NCBI GenBank assembly: GCA_036365145.1
Contig: JAEOAD010002231.1
Span: 5,377,501 to 5,441,500 of the forward strand
Source: Orientallactaga sibirica
Lineage: Eukaryota > Chordata > Mammalia > Rodentia > Dipodidae
Direction: 5' to 3'
DNA length: 64,000 bases
Below the pieces are notes generated by a model, which was not told the origin of the DNA, ran no database searches, and worked only from the letters and a program-made list of their open reading frames with translations. This document shows, piece after piece, positions 21,601-33,515 of the stretch (positions are counted from its first letter, which is position 1; each line of letters begins with the position of its first letter). A program made the position numbers and the translations under genes.

Positions 21601-22950
21601 AGGAAATGTAAACCACACTGTCCAAATCAGACTAAAAATGTAGGCTAAGGTCTGCATAAGAAATCTAAATAAAAACCATAGGTCCTAATTCAACAAACTG
21701 CCCATAGCAGAACAACAACAGTAACAAAAAAGAAGACTCAGCACTATATCTCAGCCCAAACATGTCAAAACTTAAATGAAAAAAAAAAAAAAACACTCAA
21801 CAGATGACAATAATGAGATGAATCAGAGTTTTAAATAAACTGATAGGATTTTAAGTCAGTGGCAATAAAAATTTTCTTGGAATAAAGTACAAATGTTCTT
21901 ATAATAGATGAAAAATGCAAAGAAATAGAAATTGTAACATATAGCTAAATAAAAATTATACTTTTGAAATAAATAAAAGAGGTAAATTAAGCGCTCAATG
22001 GGTGGCCTCCATCCAAGTCTAGTAAAGCAGTGATGAAAAAGGAAGGAATCAAGGAAATTGATAACATTCATATATTCCAAAACATCTAAAATTAAAAATA
22101 AAATGATCTGACAAAAATTTCAGTATCTGAGAAGTGAGAAAATGATCAAGACATTGATATATCATCAGCCAGCAAAGGAGAAGGAGAATGGGACTACAAA
22201 ATGAACTACAAATCTAAAACACGAAGGAAACCCCAGACAGCATGAATTCAAAGGCAAGTCACAATTTATCCTTTAAAAGGAAAAGGAAAACATTATGAAA
22301 CCAGAGGTTAAAAAAATCATTTATCGACAAACATCTATTTAAATGACAAGAAATGTGTTTACCTGACACAGCAGATGCCAAAGTAGTCACTGAGATCAAC
22401 CAGTAAAGCACCCCATTAGTGTCACCTTGGTCTCCCAGGAGCCCACACAGTCAAGGATGCCAGCACACTTAACAAACATTGCTGGGGAGGTTGACTACAT
22501 AGAGCCAATATTCCTTTTATATAGAGATATTTAAAATACAAATAATAATGAATCATGATTAAGCCCTAAGCCTATATATTGCATTCAAGTATAGCCTTAT
22601 TCCTTTCTCAGTTATAAGTCTACAGTTTTCTTGAAATCTGTTAAAGTTGCAGTTTCACTGAACTTTATTTACAGTAAAAATGGAGTTTAACTCCCTTGTG
22701 CAACTCTAGTGACCTACAATTTTACCTTATCAGCTAAAATCCTACCCAATGTACCTCAGGATGCACTGTATGATTTAATTTACTAAAAAAAGAGATAAAA
22801 CATTCCTTAGCAACCTTTTGAATTGTAACTTCAGAAGGAACCACAATTATGCATATTACTTGTAAAAACACCTAAGCATTTATCTCTCTTGGAGAGCCCA
22901 AACCCACACTACAGTGTACTATCCTTTCTCTTAGCACTTTTCTTTCCATT
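21601..22950. other. AT-rich sequence, possibly very old L1, unproven
   Basis: Composition is A-rich on the plus strand, as in L1, but no diagnostic L1 block was recognised. No open frame resembles a known protein. Confidence 0.3.
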
Positions 22951-23161
22951 TTAAAAATATATTCTTTATTTTTTAGCACTCAGAGAGAGACACAGAGAAA
23001 ATAGATGGAGAGAGATAATGAGCACACCAGGGCCATAGCAAATGAACTCCAGATGCATGCATCACTTTGTACATCTAGCTTTATGAGGGTAATGGAAAAT
23101 CGAGACCAGGTCATTAGGCTTTACAGGCATGTACTTTAACTTCTGAGCCATCTCTTCAGCC
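22951..23161 (-). mobile_element. tRNA-derived SINE, older copy
   Basis: TTCTTTATTTTTTAGCACTC, GAGAGAGACACAGAG, AGCAAATGAACTCCAGATGC and TGAGCCATCTCTTCAGCCCC. More diverged than the copies near 20.7 kb. Confidence 0.85.
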
Positions 23162-23189
23162 CCCTCTTTCTCTTAATACCCATGACCAA

Positions 23190-23505
23190 ATATCTTCTTC
23201 TTTTGGTGTGTGTGTGTGTGTGTGTGTGGCTTATGCACATGAGTATGCAGATGTGTGTTTCCCATGTATATAGGGTATCAAGTATCTTAATCTATTGTAT
23301 TTTCACATTATTTCATTGAGACAGGGTCTCTCAGTGAACCTGAAGATAGCTATTTTTCTTTCACTAAGCTGGATAAGCAATGAAGCCCGTTGATCCTTCT
23401 AGTTTCTCCTCCCTCAGGGCTGGGGTTTATGTAGCTGCTGGGGATCTAATTCAAGTCCTCATGCTTGCTTATTAAGTACTATTACATGCTGACTTCAACT
23501 TCAGG
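23190..23505 (-). mobile_element. B4 SINE
   Basis: Reverse-strand B4: a (TG)n start at 23206-23228, GAGACAGGGTCTCTCAGTG, AGGGCTGGGGTTTATG, then CTGCTGGGGATCTAATTCAAG and TCCTCATGCTTGCTTATTAAG. The order matches the tail, the B1 part and the tRNA head of B4. Confidence 0.75.
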
Positions 23506-23874
23506 GCTCTTCATAATAAACTCTACCTCTCACTTTTCTCAAAATTCTTTTCTGAGGTATAGTCAAGAATTGTGTAGCCACTTAGGTGGAGGCCTCTGAA
23601 AATAACTTCTCAGGTTGCAACATGTAGAAATGTAGAGTTCTGTCTCTGGTTTCCACACCCTCTACCACTGAAACTAGCACATTCAATAACTTTCTACAAA
23701 ATTTAAAATAATTTAATTCATAAAGTATATTTTCTAACCACAATAGGTCTAGAAACCAGTGGAAAAGGATCAATAAAATGAATTTGAAAAGTGTAAAAGA
23801 TCAATAACATACTTCCATATATTGAAGAATGGCTAAAAGTTCAATAATATACTTCTCTCTATATAACAATGAAA

Positions 23875-24058
23875 GTCCAGAGGCATTGCTCCCACCCCCA
23901 TTTCTGACAGCTGCACTCACATCTCATAACCCAGAACCCCATGGTGAATACCAGCAATCCCACTGAGTAGAACCCTCAGCAGAATGGTGGGAGGGAAGAG
24001 GGAAAGGATGGTATCAACACATGATGCATCCATACAAAGTTCCTACCTAAAAAAATTG
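23875..24058 (+). mobile_element. L1 3' UTR tail fragment, variant A
   Basis: CTCATAACCCAGAACCCCATG, GGTGAATACCAGCAATCCCA and ACACATGATGCATCCATACA match the ends of the copies at 52850-53000 and 62220-62340. It lies within the ancient L1 at 23690-26530. Confidence 0.75.
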
Positions 24059-24439
24059 ATGAAAACTTAAAATACTAATATACCTAGTGTTACAATGCAT
24101 AAATAAGAAATGAATACCACCATGTAAGTTATTTCATTCTAATAAATCCATCCTGGTGTAACTTTTTCAGCCAAAGTATTGTTGAGAGGGAAATACATAG
24201 CACTGAAAGCTTACATGAAAAATATGAAAGATTTCAAATCAAAGAATGGTTCTAATATTAAGAAATTAGAAACTAGAAACATAATAGCAACCAAGTACAT
24301 GTTAATAAGAGAATAAAAATAATTACAAGAGCATAATAAATAAAATTAAAAATAATAAGGTAATAAGCAAAAGCCAGTGATAGAAAAAGTTGGTGCTTTG
24401 AAAGAGTTGACATTAACAAAAATCTATAAATATCAAAGG

Positions 24440-25250
24440 TAGATGACAAATAACCATCCAACTGAAAGCTGGGAAAAGCTGCACTGCATGCAGCTGTATG
24501 GGAGACAGAAATCATCAGCGATGAAAACAGTGGACACTGGAAACCTCAAGTTTGGCCAGACAGGCCAAATGACTGAACAGGTGCAATAGTGGCATGTCTG
24601 CTCTGGGGAAACCAACTGCTCTCTAATCGTACTGAAGGCCTACTTTATGGGAGGGAATACATTTCTGGTACTTAAAACCTAATCAAAAACCTATGGAGGG
24701 GAGGCCATGAGCCTTAGGGGTATAAAGCATGCTTTTGTCTGGCTAAATGTATATATTATTCCCACCAAACTGCCCTGAAAGCACTACACTTAATGTTCAT
24801 ATTCATATATTAATGCTACTCTCACTTCTGTTAGAGAAGCTTCTCTTTTCAGATGGGATGACCCAAAAGGCAACATAGTGCTGAGAAGAAGAAACAGAGG
24901 AGTGTCCAGCACTGAAACATCTCTATCACACCCTCCAAGGCTCAGGGTCCTTTGCAGAAGAGGTGATGGAAAGAATGTAAGAGCTAAAGGAAAGATACAA
25001 CTCCTTACAAAGCAACTGTCCAGACAGAAATTGGCCTCAATATCCATGACCTCGCAGTGCCTAGCAATACATTCACAAGATCCTCATAATAGGAGAAAAA
25101 GATGATGACATCAAATTAAAAGAGAGACTAATGGAGAGAGTGAGGGGATATGATGGAGAGTGGAGTTCTGAAGGGGAATGGGGGAAGGGGAGGGAAATAC
25201 CATGGTTTATTGTCTTTAAGTATAGAAGATGTCAATAAAAATATTAGAAA
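24440..25250 (+). mobile_element. L1 3' UTR fragment, variant B
   Basis: It matches, in inverted orientation, the copy at 30460-31260 almost throughout, sharing AGAGAAGCTTCTCTTTTCAG, GAGTGTCCAGCACTGAAACA and GAGAGACTAATGGAGAGAG. It ends GATGTCAATAAAAATATT, the family's polyadenylation-signal end. A truncated retrotransposed tail with no ORF2 part. Confidence 0.85.
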
Positions 25251-26065
25251 TCTTACAAAATTGACATTACAGATCCTACAGCTATTACAAGCATAACAAA
25301 TGAACATTATCAATAATTTCACACTCAGAACATTGAAAATATAGCTATATAAATTATTTCCTGAGAAAAATAAATTACAACTCAACAAATATGAAATTGA
25401 TAACATGCATAAATATATTACCAAAATGCTCCTGAAAAGTAAATCTTCAGGGTAAAGTGATTTACTGAAAATTTTTATCAGACATTTAAAGATTAAACTT
25501 ATTTGTTATCTTCAGAAGAGGGTATCTATTCCAATTTAATTTATAAATCTGTTGTTGTATTTATATCAAATATAGATAAAAATAAAAAGATAGCTAATAT
25601 TAACCATATATCATAAATTTGCATGCAAAAGTCATATATTTAAGAGTAAGTTATAAAGTACAACAGAAGTAGCATAAAATATGCCATCTGTTCAAATTAG
25701 AAGGCAATCACCTCAACTTGATTTATTTACAGTATCCAATAAGTAACATCTCTCTCCTTGCTAAAAGATTGCATTACCCTAAGGTTGGGGACAACATATG
25801 GTGTTCAACTCTTGCCAAAGCACTTAACATAGTACTAGTTCTAGTCAGTATAAAAAGATAGTAAAATCATATAGGATGAAAAGTAAGAAAAAATATTGTG
25901 GCTACTTTCAGAAAACATACACATAAAATATTGCCTGCTCTGAAAACGTTCTGGTAAACATCAAAACTCTTAAAATGAATGACTGAGTATAGCAAGTCCA
26001 AAGAATACAAGAGGAAAAGGAAAAAGCCAATTTTATACCTAAAAGCTAATAGAGAGAAAGAGAGA

Positions 26066-26068
<3 letters not shown>

Positions 26069-26104
<36 letters not shown>

Positions 26105-26110
26105 TGTGTA
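26069..26110. repeat. (TG)n microsatellite
   Basis: A pure TG run of about 32 bases at 26069-26100, followed by imperfect TGTG, preceded by a short GA-rich stretch. Confidence 0.97.
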
Positions 26111-26171
26111 TGAAAACCAAATTTAACCTTATAATACCATTTATAATTACTCTGAAGAAAATGAAAAACAG

Positions 26172-26350
26172 GGGCTGGAGAGATTGCTTAGTGGTTAAAG
26201 GTGCCTGCTTGCCAAACCTGATGACCTAGGTTCGATTCCTCAGTACTCATGTAAAACCAGATGCAAAAAGTGATACATGCATTTGGAGTATGTTTACAGT
26301 GGCAATAGACTATGGCATAACCATACTCTCCCCCTCTCCGCTTGCATATA
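26172..26350 (+). mobile_element. tRNA-derived SINE
   Basis: GGGGCTGGAGAGATTGCTTAG, GGTTCGATTCCTCAG, CCAGATGCAAAAAGTGATAC, a short CT tract and an AAATAATGAAA tail. It interrupts the ancient L1. Confidence 0.85.
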
Positions 26351-26530
26351 AATAATGAAATATTAAAAATAAAAAATATACACTTAAAAACAATGTATAC
26401 TGAACTTATTTTGAAAATTACCAAATGCTGATGAGAGAAATTGAAGAAAATGAATGGAGATGCATATTATATTTGTGGACTGGAAGAATCAATGAATCAA
26501 AGTAATGAAGATGTTAATTTTCCCCAAATT

Positions 26531-26898
26531 TCTTTCCTTTTCTTTCTTTTTATTTTTTGTGGCTGTTCATCATATCTGAATCACAACAAAGTGGATTTTG
26601 CCTTTTTTCTATAAATTTCTTTTGACTTATTCCAGCTTATTCTACACTCCAATTACATAGTAAAAAATATGTTAAAGAATAAAATTGAGCCTTTTCATTT
26701 ACCATGAAGGTATATTACAGAAATCTGCAGAAAGATAGATGCATTGATCAATAGAAGATGATTATTTCTCCATGAAAAATGTATATTTCAATGTCTGCCT
26801 TTCTAAAATGATGAATTGGGTGTGAAGATCTAGAAGAAACACACAGGTAGTAACTACTGGATAGTCATTTTGATTTTGGTTTAAACATTTCATCACAG
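26531..26898. other. Sequence between L1 and SINE, nothing recognised
   Basis: Starts with a T/C-rich run (26533-26560) and then ordinary AT-rich sequence. No gene or repeat identified. Confidence 0.35.
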
Positions 26899-27085
26899 GT
26901 TGGAGAGATGGCTTAGCGGCTAAGTCGCTTGCCTGAGAAGCCTAAGTACCTAGGTTCTATTCCCCAGAACCCACATATCCCAGATGTGCATGGTGGCACA
27001 TGCATCTAGAGTTTGTTTGCAGTGGTTAGAAGCTCTGGTGTGCCTCTTCTCCCATTTTTTCTTTCCCTCTAGTAAGTAAATGAAA
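26899..27085 (+). mobile_element. tRNA-derived SINE
   Basis: GGTTGGAGAGATGGCTTAGC, CCTAAGTACCTAGGTTCTATT, CCAGATGTGCATGGTGGCAC, GTTTGTTTGCAGTGG and an A-rich end near 27085. Confidence 0.88.
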
Positions 27086-29889
27086 AAATTTTTTTAAAAA
27101 GTATCATGGTGATAATTGAACATCATGATGGTAAACACATATTCTACCTTCTGCACACATATAAAAATAGATCATAATTATTTTATAGTTGGATATTATA
27201 TATTGCTCTTGATGTGAAAATAAATCATCTATCTGATAAGAATAATAGCAGAGGAAACTGGATGCAAGTCTAAGTGAGAAGGAGTTGTTTATGCTGGCCC
27301 AGAGTCACATACTTTTGCCTACAGAAGTAAGGGTCACAAGATCGGCTATGATTGGTATTTTCAGGGAATCCAACGGAATCCAAATGGTCATTAAGACACT
27401 GACCCTTCGGAGGACATAGCAAAATTAGCCTACAGAAATTAAAGGAATCATGAGACTACTTCTAGGTCACTACAAATAGCTCCTAAGCAGCCTCAAGTGA
27501 CCTCAGCAATTAAAATTTAGTTAATTTTTGCCCACTTCTATGGTTTAAACACCAAGTCAGAAAGTATAACCAAAAAGTGGAAATATTTTTTGTAATATAA
27601 ACAAAAATGAACAAACCACAAAGTAGACTAGACTTTAACAGGGACAAAATTTATGTCTTACAGACCATCTATTTTAACTCTTATTAAAGGACTATTTACT
27701 AACTGTAAGCATAGTGCTATGTGTATATATTCCAGACAATTCTGCTTATGTCTCCTTTGCTTTATAAGGACTCGAAAGTCAGAATCAAGTCCTGTCATAC
27801 AGCATCCACTTTGGTGAACAGCTCTGGAATTTGATTACTGGACTATTTTAGAAGTGATATTATTAACCTTTGTGTCTTGTGTACTTAACATTATTTACAT
27901 TTTATATGCTTGTATTTACTGTTGATCCATGCCCAAATAGTCCAATGTAGCCCCATCTTTTTGGGTCCCCTTGATCAACCTCCAAGGCCTGAATGTAAAC
28001 AAGAGTGGAGACTCTAAACCCTTCTGTACTTCATTTAAGTAGCCAGATTGACTCATAGCTCATCTCATTCTTGACTTCTCGGTTCTCAGCTCTTGGGGAA
28101 CTTTGGTGTAGTTAGATAAGCATTAGTAGGCTTGGAGGCAAATGAGGGTGGAAAAATCTCCCATGATCCTCTTTGGTCTCCACCTTACTTTTCTCTGGTA
28201 AAGGGAGGAAGGTGGAGATATCAGAGATTTGGTGAGGGAAAGCTATTTTCTGCTAGTCAAAGAATAAAATTTGTGTTTTACCTCTGGCCCTAGGTAGAGA
28301 CAAGTCATCCTAAACTCCCGCAAACATAAGATTATCCACTCCCGGTAAGAGTCTATGCAAGTGAGCCAGTCCATCACCAGGCCAAAAGGCCATACAGGCT
28401 AAGGATGTGAGAGGACCACTTATACCCTTGACAAGACACTATGCTTAAACTCAGACGTGCCTCCTGAGATTCAGTTGCTGGCTGGTCCTCACTGGTGCAG
28501 CCTGTCCACTTTTTGAGTTCCAATGAAAAATGTACAACTTTCCCTTGTTCCTCATTTACCTCTTTCTTCTTGGATCATGGCCGAAATTCTAATCATGCTT
28601 GCCCAACTGCTCTGGATTTTCTCATTGTTTCTCTTATAACTCCCCTCCCCCATACAGCTGCTTTCAGACCTTCCGTGCTGAACCTGCCTTCTTTCTGGAC
28701 CCTGATTTTGAAGACATAACTTTCTCTCTTCCTGTTATTAATCTCCCACTTTCCAGCAGCTGCTGAGATTTAAAATTTGCTTTCCCTATGGTTTTTCTCT
28801 CAGACACTAATAAAATTGTCTGAGCTTTTTGGAAAAGAAATTTAAAAGGTTAACCTGAACATTATAACTGTAATAAGATGTCAATATTTTATAGAAGTGA
28901 GGAGAAATTTTAAAAAAATGCTTTCCAAGACAAGACAACCCTACCTCAATTAAGAGTGTTCTTGGGGGATAAAATGCATAATGGAATTAATATGGCTTAA
29001 AAGCTGGAAACTGGGGTAGAAAATAGAGACTGAGAGAACCTTGTTTTGGATGTTCTACTGTGGACTTTCATTAGTTTGGATGAAATGTTTGGCAATTGTT
29101 CACCAAAGATTCATAGTAACATTCAACATTGTGGATTAATCTGTGGAAGTCACTGTCAAAGCAGGGCTTATAATTTTGTTCAATTTCCATATAAATTAGG
29201 TCATGGGACTAAGTCTTAACAGTGGAATTTAAGAGTAGTAATGTGTGCTGTTGTTGGTCCGGGATGGTTACCAACAGAGATGAGCTTTCTCCATCTGCGT
29301 ACCCTAGCTTTTGACCTAGAGGAAAGAACTCTGATGTCTTACAAAATGCTAGTGTCAAAAGGTGGAAGTGGAAGTAGCCTGTGTCCAGCTGGTCACTGTA
29401 ATATTGTGTATGTGTGTGTGGGTGGGTGGGTGGGTGTGTGTGTATGTGTGCATGCAACACTTAAATTATGCAATAATGAAAACAAATTTTTCCCTCACAT
29501 TTTTATAAAATTATTCAATTTTATACATTTAGCATACTGTTAAATATTTTATGAATATATAAATTAACTCTGGCTTCAATACTTAAGCTTATCCATTGGA
29601 TTAATGTCATTTACTTATTTTAATATAGACAAGCATTTGAGTTGTTTTCATTCTGATTATTATAAATACTTTTATTATAGATATTTTAGTATGTTTCTTT
29701 TGGTGGTTTGAAAAAGACTTCTGCTAATAATTCACATAGGAGGGATTACTGGGTCATAAAAGGCATAAGTGACAATAAAATTATCAAAAATCATTGTAAA
29801 TTTTGCATTTGTGCTCTTTCATATCTTCACAGACCTTTTTAAACTGTAGCTGTTTTTGTCTTCTTTTTCATTAGATATGGACATATCTA
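27086..29889. other. Unclassified stretch with possible LTR-like part and (TG)n run
   Basis: No gene recognised. From about 27900 to 28830 the sequence is more GC-balanced, with AATAAAATTTGTG near 28264 and ACTAATAAAATTGTC near 28806, like LTR polyadenylation regions, but I could not place it in a family. A (TG)n/(GGTG)n run lies at 29407-29452. The frame at 28495-28719 has no recognisable domain. Confidence 0.35.
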
Positions 29890-30393
29890 ATAATCACATA
29901 TTGGTACCATACTTTCCCTCCTCCTTTACCCTTTTCTGAAGAGGCCTCCTCCTTGGGGATGCAGATCAACCCCATGAGGATTGTGGGTCGTGTACTGTGG
30001 GGGGCAACAGTCAGTTATGGGGAAGAGGCAATTGTCTCTGTACAAAATGTCCCAACTTGTGGCTCTAACAATCTTTCTACCCCCTCTTCTGCAAAATTTC
30101 CTGAGCCATGTTGAGTGCATTTTAAGCCTACTTCAGTGATGGGCTCTTAGGAGCCTTTCGATTTCTGCTTTGGTAGATGTTGATTGTCCTCAATGTCTAT
30201 CTCCTTCACCCTTGTGCTGATATCAGGTTCACTAAGAAAGCAGCACTCTTGCTCATTTCTCCCTATTCCTCTGTGATTGCAGCTGGGTCTGGGTTGGAGC
30301 GTGTTGGGTTGTTTATCTCCTCAGGTCCAGCTCCGGTCTGAAAAGGAGAAGGAGATTCTGCAAAGAGAGTGAAGTCAGCACCGGTTAAAAGGG
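29890..30393 (-). mobile_element. L1 3' UTR fragment, diverged variant B
   Basis: It shares CCCCCTCTTCTGCAA, TTCCTGAGCC and TTCAGTGATGGGCTC with the adjacent copy at 30700-30780, in the same orientation but much more diverged. It is a separate, older insertion next to the next L1. Confidence 0.65.
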
Positions 30394-33300
30394 GTAACCA
30401 TTGTTAATTTATTTTATTTATTTATTTATTATTAATTTTTTATTGACACTTCTATACTTACATACAAAAAACATATGCTATTTCCCTCCCCTTCCCTCCC
30501 CCCATTCCACTTTAGAACACCAATCTCCATCATATCCCCTCCCTCTCTCCATTAGTCTCTCTTTTAATTTGATTTCATCATCTTTTTCTTCTATTTTGAG
30601 GGTCTTGCAAAGGTACTGCTAGGCACTGCAAGGTCATGGATATCAAGGCCAATTTCTGTCTGGGCAGTTGCATTGTAAGAAGTCATACCCTTCCTTTGGC
30701 TCTTCCATTCTATCCACCCCCTCTTCCGCAATGGTCCCTGAGCCTTGGAGGGTGTGACAGAGGTGTTTCAGTGCTGGGCACTCCTCTATCCCTTCTTCTC
30801 AGGACTATGTTGCCTTTTGGGTGATCCCAGTGGTCATCGCCATCTGAAAAGAGAAGCTTCTCTAACCAGAAGTGAGAGTAGCATTAATATGTGAATATGA
30901 ACATTAAGTGTAGTGCTTTCAGGGCAGCTTGGTGGGAATAATATATACATTTAGTCAGATAAGAGCAGGCTTATAACCCTAAGGCTCATGACCTCACCTG
31001 CCATAGACTTTTGCTTAGGTTTTTTAGTACCAGGCATGTATTCCCTCCCATAGAGAGGGCCTTCAGTCCAATTATGGAGCAGTTGGTTACCCCAAGAGCA
31101 GACATGCCACTATTGGACCCGTTCATTCATTGGGCCTGTATGGCCAAACTTGAATATTCAGTGTCCACTGTTTTCACTGCTGATGACTTCTGTCTCCCAT
31201 ATGGCTGCATGTAGTGCAGCTTTTTCCAGCTTTCAGTTGGCTGGTCTACAGGGAGAAGGTTTTCTGCTCTGTACCAGCTTGCTTTCTCATTGACCTTGAC
31301 TCTCAGGCAAGAGATGTCTTCAGCAATAGGGTCTTACTATCTGTTTCTCAAGAGAAACCAAGGGCTTCGGCAAAAGCCTTTAATGTTTTGGAGGCTACCG
31401 GGACCTCCTTGGCCAACAACTCACTGGAAGGTATCCCATCCCAGGTACTGAAAATTTTCTAGTAACAGTCTATAGCTTCTAGATGTGCCATTATTCAAAA
31501 AAGTAGGTTTACATAAGTCTTATTCACAATATCTTGAATTTAGATAGACCCTCCCCGTGCCCTTCTTTTACTCATTCTCTTCCCATGGCCTCTCTTAGAC
31601 CATCCCCCTCCCTGTAATCAGTTCTTCTACTTACATATGTGCAATACCATCCACTTAAGTCCTTTTCCTTTCCTCCCTCCCTTATAGCCTTTTACCAGCT
31701 TACTGGTTTCTGGTACTTATTTTTGGTTCCAGTTCACACACAAGTTTATACATTTGTAGTTTGGATCCACATATGAGAGAGAACATGTGATGTTTGGTTT
31801 TCTGAGCCTGGGTTACCTCACTTAGTATAATCCTTTCCAGATCCATCCATTTCCCTGCAAATTTCAGGGTGTATAACCTCTTATAGCCCAAGATTAGTGG
31901 AAGCTAGACATTGGTAAGAAAAGACATTATTTGGATATAATTCTGACTTGTTTCCCGTTTCCAGATATGGTTTCCTTTCCACTGAGCAGATCTGTTAGTC
32001 AATCCAAGAGCAGTTTGTTACACACCATGGCTGTATGCCACTATTGCACTTGGGTAAGAATCATGTCAGGTTATTTGCTTCTGAGCAGCTTAAACTTTGA
32101 GTTGCTCAGACAGATGTTGGCCACTTTCCCCTGGTAGCTCATGTAGCACCTTCCAGCACTAGATGGGTTAATTGCCTGGGGACTGGCTCTCTTCTGGATT
32201 CCAACCAGATCACTCCATGGTCGATGCTGACAGCATATGGTGTCTTCAGCAGTAGGGTCTTGCCATTAATCTCTGGTGGGTAATCAAATGCTCTGACAGA
32301 AGTCTATATTGTTTGTTTTGTATTGTTTGTCTCTCTGATCAACAGCTCATCGTGAATATTAATTGTGTCCTAGTACAGGAAATTACAGGTCAGTGCCAAG
32401 GGAAAAGAAAGAATCCAAAGACAGAAAAGAAAAAGAAACAGAAGAAATTTAAGGTTAGGCTTCATCTCACCCTCTCCAGGGCCCTTCAATTGAGGTTCTC
32501 TGCCCCACTTTTGGAGTGGGTTGTTTGATTTTCTTATTATTTCATTTTTTGAGTTATTTGTAGATTCTAGATATTAGGCTTCTGTCAGTGGTAGAGTTGG
32601 TGAGGATTTTCTCCCATTCAGTGAATAATTTATTGGCTCTGTATGTTTGTCTGTGCAAAAACTTTTTGGCATCATGAGATCCCATTGGTTGAGTGCTTGT
32701 TTAATTTCCTGAGCTACTGGGGTTTTGCTCAGGAAGTCTTTTCCCAATCCTATATCATGGAGTGTGCCCTCCCCTTTTCTTTCCAGTAGTTGAAGAGTTT
32801 CAGGTCTTATATTGAGGTCTTTAATCCATTTGGACTTGATTTTTGTGTATGGCAAAATGAGTGTGTCTAATTTTGTTTTCTACATATGGTCATACAATTT
32901 GTCCAACACTATATGTTGAAGACACTTTCTTTTCTCCAGTCTACATTATTGGCACCTTTGTCAAAGATCAAGCAGCTGTAGTTACTTGACCTAAGGCCTG
33001 GGTCTTCAATTGTGTTCCATTCATCTATGTTTCTGTTTTTATTCCAGTACTATGCTGTTTTTGTCACTATGGCTTTATAATATAGCTGTGGATTGGGTAT
33101 GGTAATACCGCCAGAGGCATTATTTATTTATTTATTTATTTTTGCTGAGGATATGTTTGGATATCTGAAGCTTTCTGCCACTCCATACGAATTTTGAGAT
33201 CATTTTTTCAATTTTTGTGAGGAATGGGACAGCTATTTTTAATGGTATTGCATTAAATTTGTATATTGCTTTTGGTAGAATTGCCATTTTCACAATATTA

Positions 33301-33515
33301 ATTCCACTTAGTCCTCCTCAACTTCTTTCTTAAGTTTTGTTTTTTTTTTTTTAATGTTTTCATTATTTAGGTCTTTCACATCCTTGGTTGGTGTTATTCC
33401 AAGGTATTTAATTTTTTTGTTACTATTGTAAATGGAACAGCCTGGCTAATTTCTTTCTCTGTATATTTGTCCTTTGCATATAGAAATGCTACTAGATTCT
33501 TACAAAATTTAATGT
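30394..33515 (-). mobile_element. L1 LINE, 3' UTR plus ORF2 3' half, antisense
   Basis: Reading leftward from 33515, ORF2 text runs to 32505 and again at 31880-31640, then the 3' UTR at 31640-30430, ending in the TGTCAATAAA signal (reverse strand, near 30441-30450). Surviving ORF2 pieces are at 32574-32855 (IKSKWIKDLNIRPETLQLLE) and 31700-31891 (ILSEVTQAQKTKHHMFSLI). The gap at 31890-32504 holds a further UTR-like insert with a deletion. No intact ORF2. Confidence 0.85.
31890..32504 (-). mobile_element. UTR-like insert inside antisense L1
   Basis: ORF2 order breaks between about 31885 and 32505. The insert repeats phrases seen at 31030-31400 (AGCAGTTTGTTACACACCATG, ATGCCACTATTGCACTTGG, GTCTTCAGCAGTAGGGTCTT) and so belongs to the same 3' UTR family. 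An A/G-rich run at 32400-32450 may be its 5' end or an unrelated purine tract. Confidence 0.6.

Larger units (their letters stand above)
23690..26530 (+). mobile_element. Ancient L1 (mammal-wide type), split by younger insertions
   Basis: Collinear ORF2 blocks appear at 23690-23874, 24120-24430 (GGGAAATACATAGCACTGAAAG), 25250-26060 (ATCAGACATTTAAAGATTAA) and 26400-26530 (TTGTGGACTGGAAGAATCAA, then TTCCCCAAATTT). Between them lie two rodent L1 3' UTR fragments, a (TG)n run and a SINE. Heavily mutated with no coding capacity. Confidence 0.65.

Noticed and set aside
32574..32855. 93-codon minus-strand frame with protein-like sequence
   Set aside because: It is recognisable L1 ORF2 (IKSKWIKDLNIRPETL region) in a truncated element, so it was folded into the L1 entry.
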